A stretch of 57,113 bases of DNA, taken from JANPJV01 sp031425695. GTDB lineage: Bacteria; Pseudomonadota; Gammaproteobacteria; Xanthomonadales; SZUA-5. The first letter of the stretch is position 1. Every line of letters starts with the position of its first letter. Location: NCBI GenBank assembly GCA_031425695.1, contig JANPJV010000216.1:1-57113 (forward strand), read 5' to 3'. The notes under the pieces were generated by a model, which searched no databases, was not told the origin of the DNA, and worked only from the letters and a program-made list of their open reading frames with translations. The position numbers were made by a program, and so were the translations under genes. Positions 45,692 through 51,829 of the stretch are shown piece by piece.

Positions 45692-45931
45692 GGAAAGCTC
45701 CAATCAAATGTGAAGCTTTCATGATGGACCGTTCGCTGGACCGGTGCCAACCGAATCCAATGCTGGCCGGCATTGGTGTCTGTGAAGCTGACAGCTGGGG
45801 CCACGCGACGTTCTTGATCGGCGGCCTGGCACTCGGGGTACATTACCCTCGCGAATGGCGTGCGCGGGGCCACCGCCATGCTGGCCCCGTCAGTGCCGGC
45901 GTATGCTGGTTGTATCTCCAGGAGCATCCCC

Positions 45932-46636
45932 ATGGCGCAGCGAACCCTCTCCTCAGTGTTGTGCACCGCGAGCGTGCTGGTGGCTGCCGGCGGCAGCACG
46001 GTCGAGGCCGCCAATCTGTTGCCGTTGCCGTCGATGGTCTCGGCTCTCGTGCAAAGCGACGACGACGACACGGATGTAGCACCCGAAGAAGTCGTCGCGG
46101 ATGAGCAAGTCGCGGAAGACCCGGAGGAAGCATCCGCACCGGAGGAAGCCGTCGCCGACGAAGAGCCGGGGGACGAAGCAGTCGCTGAAGAGGAGCCAAC
46201 GGAAACAGCCGTCGCTGAAGAGGAAGAGCTGGCCAGCGAAGATAGCGTCGCGTCCGACGCGACGGAGTCCGCCGCGCCGGAAACTGAGGAAGTCGCAGAG
46301 GAAGCGGCTCCCGAGCCGGCGCCGCCAGCGCCGGCCGAGCCTGCCAAGGCGCCGCCGCCCGCTCCGCTACCGGTCTCCAGGAGCGCGCCTTCAGGCGGCG
46401 GGGACGACCGCGAAGACAACACCATCTACAAAGTCGTGATGAATCACGAAGAGCAGTATTCGATCTGGCCGGCGGACCGGGAAAACGCGCTCGGCTGGAA
46501 TGACGCCGGCAAGACCGGGTCGAAACAGGAGTGCCTGGACTACATCAAGGAAGTCTGGACGGACATGCGCCCGAACAGCTTGCGCAAGCAGATGGAGGAG
46601 ATGGCGCGCCAACAGTCCGGCCAATCGGGCAACTAG
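45932..46636 (+). CDS. Exported acidic protein with C-terminal MbtH domain
   Basis: A 234-residue fusion. The ATG at 45932 is picked for the AGGAG site 9 bases upstream and because it starts a signal peptide (MAQRTLSSVLCTASVLVAAG); the frame runs 24 codons further upstream. Residues about 40-150 are a low-complexity Glu/Ala/Pro/Val stretch (VADEQVAEDPEEA, EEPTETAVAEEEE), followed by a Pro/Ala linker. The last 65-70 residues are an MbtH-like domain: KVVMNHEEQYSIWPADREN, GWNDAGKTG and YIKEVWTDMRPNSLRKQMEE, with the typical Trp and Pro residues. MbtH proteins normally are about 70-residue cytoplasmic partners of NRPS adenylation domains, so a secreted, tailed version is odd. No NRPS gene is present here. 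It is convergent with the RCC1 gene. Confidence 0.85.
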   Translation: MAQRTLSSVLCTASVLVAAGGSTVEAANLLPLPSMVSALVQSDDDDTDVAPEEVVADEQVAEDPEEASAPEEAVADEEPGDEAVAEEEPTETAVAEEEELASEDSVASDATESAAPETEEVAEEAAPEPAPPAPAEPAKAPPPAPLPVSRSAPSGGGDDREDNTIYKVVMNHEEQYSIWPADRENALGWNDAGKTGSKQECLDYIKEVWTDMRPNSLRKQMEEMARQQSGQSGN

Positions 46637-46666
46637 GCTGTCGCGGCCTCGCCATGCACCGCGCTG

Positions 46667-48847
46667 TCACTCAAACCTGTCCCTGAACAGTCCGATGACG
46701 AGGTCCAACACAGATAACGGTGTCGTCGAATAACCGAACTGCCCTGTGCCGAGCTGGCCTTCCTCGCCGTCGCCCCAGCAGCGAGCCGCGCCGTCCGCGC
46801 TCAGGGCGCAGGTGTGCTCACCATGTGACACGATCGAGCTGGTGTTCGCCAAGCCGACAACGTTCACCGGAACCGACTTCGGAAGGCGGCTGCCGTCGCC
46901 GAGCTGGCCGCGGGTGTTGCCGCCCCAGCAACGCGCCGTACCGTCGACCAGGACGGCGCAGGAATGCTGGCTGCCAGTGGTGATCATGGCGGCGTTGGCA
47001 AGCCCGAACACCGCTGCGGGGATGTTCGAGTTGCTGGGCGTTCCGGTCCCAAGCTGTCGGGCAAAATTGCTGCCCCAGCAGCGCGCGGTCCGATCGGCGA
47101 GCACGGCGCAGGTGTGGAAGCGCCCGGCTGAAATCGACAACACCTGGCCGAGGCCATTCGGGGCCACCGGTGAGGACGAATCGATGTTCGTGCCGTTGCC
47201 GAGTTGGCCATCGCTATTACCGCCCCAGCAGCGCACCTCACCGCCGAGCAACAACGCGCAACTGTGCCAGGTTCCCAGCGAGAGCCGGTCAACATTAGCA
47301 AGTCCCGGGACGACGACTGGCACGCTCGCGTAGCCGGCGCCCCAGCAACGCACGGTGCGGTCGCTCTGCACCGCGCAACTGTGTCCGGAGCCCGTCGCGA
47401 TCGAGCGCAACTGGCTCAGCCCGTTGACGACGACCGGCGTGGTCGAATTCGCGTTGGAGCCATTGCCGAGCTGGCCCTGCGAGTTCTGCCCCCAGCAGCG
47501 CGCGCCACCGCTTTCGAGCACCGCGCAGGCATGCGCAGACCCGGCGCCGAGACTCACTACGTCGGTGAGGCTGGGCCCCGTGGCCGGAGATGCGTGATTG
47601 ACGCGGGTGCCGTCGCCGAGTTGCCCTTCGCCGTTGAGGCCCCAGCATCGGACCGCACGATTGGCCGTGAGCGCACAAGAAAACGTGGCGCCCGTGGCGA
47701 TCGCGCTTGAACTGCCGAGCCCGGCCACCGGCTCCGGCTGCGTGGAGAACGAGAATCTGCCGATGCCGAGCTGACCCTCTTCGTCGCGGCCCCAGCAACG
47801 TACCGTTCCAAGGGAAGTCATCGCGCAGGCATTGTTACCGCCCGCGCCGATGGCGATGGCATCGTTCAAGCCGGCAACGGTGGTTGGAACCAAAGAGGCT
47901 GTCCCATGGCCATCGCCGAGGCCGTCGCCGAGTTCGCCCCATTCGTCCGAACCCCAGCATCGGACCTGACCATTGGCGCGTAGCGCACAAGCGTGGAAGT
48001 AGCCTGTGGCAATTTCGATGGCGTTATCGAGCCCGGAGACCACAACTGGAATGCTCGAATTGCTGATCGTCCCATTGCCGAGCTGCCCTAGCGGATTGGA
48101 CCCCCAGCACTTGACGGTGCCGTCGCTGATCAGGGCGCAAGCGTATTGTGGCCCGACGCTGATGGCGGCAGCGTTGTCGATCCCGGTCACCTTGACGGGC
48201 GCCAACGAAGACGTCGTGTTGCCATTGCCGAGCTGGCCATAGTAATTGTCACCCCAGCAGCGCACCGAGCCACCGCTCACCAGTGCGCAGGAGTGAAACC
48301 CGCCAGCGCCGACAGCCAGGGCAGCTGGCAACCCCGCGACCGCGACGGGCGAAGTCGAAGATGTAGTCCCGCCATTCCCGAGCTGACCGAAAAAGTTGCT
48401 CCCCCAGCACTGGATGTCACCGCCGGCGCGCAACGCGCAGCTATGACTATTGCCCGCGGCGATCGCGCTGGCGTTGTTCAACCCGTTGACCGCCACGGCA
48501 ACCGGTGGCGTCAAAGTAGACCCGTTGCCAAGCTGGCCACTCCCGTTAGTGCCCCAGCAGCGCGCTGACCCGTCGCCGAGCACGGCGCACGAATGCACCG
48601 GGCCGACACCGAGGCTGATGACGCCCTGGAGGCCGGGAACCAGAACCGGGACGGCCGATGGATCCGTGGTGCCGTTCCCGAGCTGGTTCAGCCCATTGCC
48701 ACCCCAGCAATACACGGACCCGCCCTCCGTCAACGCGCACGCATGGGCCACGCCCAGGTCCAGCGGAGTGCCGGTGCCTGCGCCCGAAACAAAAGGAAAC
48801 AGCAGGGCGACCACAGCGCCAACTGCGTTGAGGAAATTCATTCGCAT
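46667..48847 (-). CDS. Secreted RCC1-repeat protein, 14 repeats
   Basis: A 726-residue exported protein with a signal peptide (MRMNFLNAVGAVVALLFPFV). Fourteen RCC1-type units of about 50 residues follow, each with H-x-CA-x(7)-CWG-x-N and GQLGNG at the end; the tenth unit is degenerate (CWGAGYASVPV). Fourteen units would fit two seven-bladed propellers. Each unit carries a regular Cys pair (HSCALRAGGDIQCWG and the like), unlike eukaryotic RCC1, which would suit disulfides in an exported fold. The chain ends LVIGLFRDRFE, a variant of the shared Phe-Glu element. Bacterial RCC1 proteins are widespread but their roles are mostly unknown; binding of a surface ligand is a reasonable guess. Confidence 0.92.
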   Translation of the reverse strand: MRMNFLNAVGAVVALLFPFVSGAGTGTPLDLGVAHACALTEGGSVYCWGGNGLNQLGNGTTDPSAVPVLVPGLQGVISLGVGPVHSCAVLGDGSARCWGTNGSGQLGNGSTLTPPVAVAVNGLNNASAIAAGNSHSCALRAGGDIQCWGSNFFGQLGNGGTTSSTSPVAVAGLPAALAVGAGGFHSCALVSGGSVRCWGDNYYGQLGNGNTTSSLAPVKVTGIDNAAAISVGPQYACALISDGTVKCWGSNPLGQLGNGTISNSSIPVVVSGLDNAIEIATGYFHACALRANGQVRCWGSDEWGELGDGLGDGHGTASLVPTTVAGLNDAIAIGAGGNNACAMTSLGTVRCWGRDEEGQLGIGRFSFSTQPEPVAGLGSSSAIATGATFSCALTANRAVRCWGLNGEGQLGDGTRVNHASPATGPSLTDVVSLGAGSAHACAVLESGGARCWGQNSQGQLGNGSNANSTTPVVVNGLSQLRSIATGSGHSCAVQSDRTVRCWGAGYASVPVVVPGLANVDRLSLGTWHSCALLLGGEVRCWGGNSDGQLGNGTNIDSSSPVAPNGLGQVLSISAGRFHTCAVLADRTARCWGSNFARQLGTGTPSNSNIPAAVFGLANAAMITTGSQHSCAVLVDGTARCWGGNTRGQLGDGSRLPKSVPVNVVGLANTSSIVSHGEHTCALSADGAARCWGDGEEGQLGTGQFGYSTTPLSVLDLVIGLFRDRFE
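46700..48780 (-). repeat. ~150-base coding tandem repeat of the RCC1 gene
   Basis: Fourteen imperfect units of about 145-160 bases encode the RCC1 blades. The words encoding CWG and QLGNG recur in each. Units vary much more than those of the FG-GAP gene at 18 kb. Confidence 0.7.
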
Positions 48848-49225
48848 GGCAACAGAAGAATCCGAGAGGGGAAGGGTGATCGACGCGTCCGGGAATAAAT
48901 CGGAACGCGCAACAAGTTCGTCGCCAAGTGATCAGGCGGTGACAGCATTCTAGGGACCCGAACACTGGAGCGATCAAACGACCTTGATTCCAAGGGCGCC
49001 AAATCTCCGCGACTCGCTGCGCTTGGGCTTCGGCCGTATTCGCGTCACGACGTTGACACGCCAGGTGCCGAGACCTCGTCGCGCCGCATGAAAACTTTGA
49101 CGGCCCGGTTGTGAGCGGCCTGGGCCGCGGGGGCGGCCTTTGCACCTGCGGAGTGGCGTTACTTGGCCGGGCGGACTGGTTACCATGGCGTGCGCCCTGC
49201 ACCGGCGTCCAACCGAGAACACGAG
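48848..49225. other. Intergenic region, 378 bases
   Basis: This divergent gap separates the RCC1 gene and a short plus-strand gene. Nothing other than expected promoter sequence is supported; I see no clear hairpin, RNA gene or repeat. Confidence 0.35.
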
Positions 49226-49435
49226 ATGACCAATCCAACGCAGAGAATGGGGACGACGCCGGCGGGTTTGCCCTGGAGCGCCACGATCCGCACCGGCAGC
49301 GAAGGGAAGATCGACCTCGAAGGGGTCAAGGTCATGAGCGATCCTGCGATGATCATCGACGTCGTGCCCAGCCAGACCTTCGCGAATGAAGCCACCGCAT
49401 TGGCGGCGGTCGAACAACTGGTACGCGATCTGTAA
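49226..49435 (+). CDS. Small protein of unknown function, 69 residues
   Basis: A short frame starting MTNPTQRMGTTPAGLPWSAT; a longer form begins 21 codons upstream, but ATG at 49226 gives the more likely start. It continues IRTGSEGKIDLEGVKVMSDP and ends VPSQTFANEATALAAVEQLV plus RDL, with a C-terminal amphipathic helix. No signal peptide, transmembrane segment or known family. It lies 52 bases before the secreted dioxygenase on the same strand and might be co-transcribed. A longer frame on the opposite strand across this region looks like a shadow, since it overlaps the dioxygenase gene too. Confidence 0.5.
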   Translation: MTNPTQRMGTTPAGLPWSATIRTGSEGKIDLEGVKVMSDPAMIIDVVPSQTFANEATALAAVEQLVRDL

Positions 49436-49487
49436 CACCAAGTTCAGTGTGTCGTAGCCCATTGTGCCGTGAGCCTTGGAGAACCCG

Positions 49488-50192
49488 ATGCGGATGTTGA
49501 CTGCGCTGCTGATCGCCGGCTCGCTACCAGCCATTTCACTGGCCGCGGGCGCGCCCGTCGCGCGCCCCAATGAAGCGATCGTCGGGCTACCGTGCGAAGG
49601 CTGCGAGGCGGTGTTCGTTGGCATGCCGCAGAAACTTGCGAGGAGCGCCCGCATCGCGCCGAAGGACGAGCCCGGCGCGCCGTTGACGGTGTCGGGATTG
49701 GTCACGGACGAGGCGGGCGTCGCGCAGCCTGGTGTCGTTATCTACGCGTACCAGACCGACCACGGCGGCATCTATCCGCGCGCGCCGGAACTCAACGGAG
49801 CCGCTGCGCGCCATGGTCGCCTGCGTGGGTGGGCGCAGACCGATGGCGACGGGCGTTACGAATTCCGGACCATCCGCCCTGGCGCGTATCCGGGCAGCTC
49901 GATCCCCCAGCACATCCACATGCATGTGATCGAACCCGGGCGCTGCACGTACTACATCGGCGATATCTTCTTTGCCGATGACCCGTTGCTGACGGCCGCA
50001 CTCGCGGCGCGCGAAGCCAGCGCGCGCGGGAGCAATGGCGTAGCGCAGCCGATCGCGATGGGTGACGGCGCCTGGCGCGTCAACCGCGACGTGACGCTAG
50101 GAGCCAACGTGCCAGGGTATGCAGACTGCAGCCAGCTTTTCGGCTACACGGACATCGTTGCAGTTGAGCACGCTTCCCATGGCTCACGGTAG
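49488..50192 (+). CDS. Secreted intradiol dioxygenase-like protein
   Basis: A 234-residue exported member of the intradiol ring-cleavage dioxygenase superfamily. The ATG at 49488 follows a TTGGAGA site and starts a signal peptide (MRMLTALLIAGSLPAISLAA). A cysteine pair comes early (GLPCEGCEAVF). The transthyretin-like core VTDEAGVAQPGVVIYAYQTD is followed by the iron-site elements: a Tyr in GGIYP, a Tyr in RPGAYPGS, and two His in PQHIHMHV, the Tyr2-His2 Fe(III) set. Classical members cleave catechol or protocatechuate in the cytoplasm; secreted short forms occur in several bacteria, with lignin-type or plant phenolics as possible substrates. A decayed paralogue lies at 40.4 kb. Confidence 0.9.
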   Translation: MRMLTALLIAGSLPAISLAAGAPVARPNEAIVGLPCEGCEAVFVGMPQKLARSARIAPKDEPGAPLTVSGLVTDEAGVAQPGVVIYAYQTDHGGIYPRAPELNGAAARHGRLRGWAQTDGDGRYEFRTIRPGAYPGSSIPQHIHMHVIEPGRCTYYIGDIFFADDPLLTAALAAREASARGSNGVAQPIAMGDGAWRVNRDVTLGANVPGYADCSQLFGYTDIVAVEHASHGSR

Positions 50193-50217
50193 GATTGGGC
50201 CGAAACTGGAAACCACC

Positions 50218-51606
50218 ATGCAACTATCAAGAATTCTGATTGTTTTCGCGCTGGCGATCGCCTTCGCGATCCCGGCCGACGGGCGCGATGGCAGACCCGC
50301 GCCTGAATTTGGAACCCGTGGTCGTGCCGATATTCCGGTGCCGGGCGACATCGGGCTGTACCCGATGGCCAGTGCCATCGACTCGGCCGGCCGCGTGCTG
50401 ATCGCGGGCCACCGGGTCGACGCGGCTGGGCACCGCGGCTTCGTGCTGCGGCTGCTCCCTACCGGCGTCATCGATGCCAATTTTGGTGACGGCGGCTGGT
50501 TCTTCATGCCGACGGTGCCGGCGCTCGGCTTCGCGCCGAACACGGTGACCGTCTTCGCAGCACTCGCCGTCGGCTCGGGCTATTTGTACGCGGCCGGCTA
50601 TCCGAAGGATGGCGACGCCCGAACGTGTGCGCTGGTGGTATCGCTGACCGATGCCGGCTCGCTCAAACCTGGGTTCGGAACCTCCGGTTCCGGCGCCGTC
50701 TGTGGTCCGAGCGGGCTGCCGGCCGGCGAGATGAACCTGGTCACCCCGCACGCTCCGCGAATCGGAATCGTCGTCCAGGGCTCGCAGTTGCTGGTGACGA
50801 TCGCGCGAATGCGGGGGCCGGGCTACGCCTATCCACAGGCGCAATGGCTCTTCGGGATGACCCTCGCTGGCGCCCCCGACCCCACGTTCGGAACGGCGGG
50901 GCTGATCACGCTGCCCTCCGGCGATGCTGGTGGCCTGGCGGTGGATGGGTCAGGTCGACTGCTCATCTCAGGTAGCGGCACCAACGGCGGCCTGTATTTC
51001 GAGCGGCGTTTGCTTCCCGCCGGCATCCTGGATTCCGATTTTGGTCAATCCGGGCTTGCGTTGATTCCTTATCCCGCGGTCGGTTTCTACGCCGAGCCGA
51101 TGCAAACCTTCAGCATGCTCGATGATCGGCCCACGGTGAATTTTCGCAAGTATCGGGATTTGTTCGGTAACGAGGGCGCCTGGAACTACGGTTTCCTGCG
51201 CGTGACCGCATCTGGCGTTGCTGATGCCAGCGTCGCGGCGATCCCCGCTGATACCAGCACCGGGTATGTCTCCCATCCGACGCTGATCACGAATGAGCAA
51301 ACCGGTGGCTTCGACACCGCCGCTGCGCGAGATCCCTTCAACCGCGTGGTGATCGCGGGCCCGGAGATCGTGCGCCTGCTGCCGGATGGCAATCTTGACC
51401 CATCCTTTGGCGTCAATGGTTACACCGATCTCCCACAAGCCGTACAGAGCGAGCTGACCGCTTACGTCATGCAGACACTGACCACTGATCAGGGCGGCAA
51501 TGCCTACGTCGCCACCCGCGAACGCAACAATCAAACGCCGCACCAAACCACTTTCCGAGTAATGAAGTTCATCGGCGACACCTATCTCGACAACGGATTC
51601 GAGTGA
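50218..51606 (+). CDS. Secreted delta-60 repeat protein
   Basis: A 462-residue exported protein. The ATG at 50218 (MQLSRILIVFALAIAFAIPA) begins a clear signal peptide, 25 bases after the dioxygenase stop; the frame runs upstream into that gene. It contains six delta-60-type motifs, APEFGTRG, DANFGDGG, KPGFGTSG, DPTFGTAG, DSDFGQSG and DPSFGVNG, spaced 50-80 residues apart, each preceded by a strand pattern such as RVLIAGHRVD or RLLISGSGT. These repeats are thought to form a beta-propeller. It ends IGDTYLDNGFE, a variant of the shared C-terminal element in which Tyr-Leu replaces the first Phe. Tight spacing suggests transcription with the dioxygenase. Confidence 0.88.
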   Translation: MQLSRILIVFALAIAFAIPADGRDGRPAPEFGTRGRADIPVPGDIGLYPMASAIDSAGRVLIAGHRVDAAGHRGFVLRLLPTGVIDANFGDGGWFFMPTVPALGFAPNTVTVFAALAVGSGYLYAAGYPKDGDARTCALVVSLTDAGSLKPGFGTSGSGAVCGPSGLPAGEMNLVTPHAPRIGIVVQGSQLLVTIARMRGPGYAYPQAQWLFGMTLAGAPDPTFGTAGLITLPSGDAGGLAVDGSGRLLISGSGTNGGLYFERRLLPAGILDSDFGQSGLALIPYPAVGFYAEPMQTFSMLDDRPTVNFRKYRDLFGNEGAWNYGFLRVTASGVADASVAAIPADTSTGYVSHPTLITNEQTGGFDTAAARDPFNRVVIAGPEIVRLLPDGNLDPSFGVNGYTDLPQAVQSELTAYVMQTLTTDQGGNAYVATRERNNQTPHQTTFRVMKFIGDTYLDNGFE

Positions 51607-51610
51607 GGTC

Positions 51611-51626
51611 GCCGGCGCAAGCCGGC
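51611..51626 (+). terminator. GCAA-tetraloop hairpin after the delta-60 gene
   Basis: GCCGGC repeats as its own reverse complement around a GCAA loop, five bases after the stop codon. This is the same design as the hairpin at 30659-30676. It may mark the 3' end of the transcript; no T-tract is present. Confidence 0.4.
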
Positions 51627-51829
51627 CACGGCAAAGCGTACGCGGCAATTGTGCGGAGGGCAGGGATTGCGTTGCTCAGTCGAGCAACCGCGTCGCCAAT
51701 CGACCAGTGCTTTGCGTCCAGTCGCTCGTTGTATTTCTCAACGGCTGGATAGATGGCGTTCATGCGACGAAACTGCGGCAACGCAATTTGACACAACCAG
51801 GAAATCAGAGCCGGCCGTGGCAAGCTTCC

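Noticed and set aside
45932..46636. NRPS or siderophore gene cluster
   Set aside because: Apart from the MbtH domain there is no adenylation, condensation or carrier domain in the window.
48974..49705. 243-codon minus-strand frame overlapping the dioxygenase
   Set aside because: Its 5' half is antisense to the dioxygenase signal peptide and core, and it has no domain of its own.
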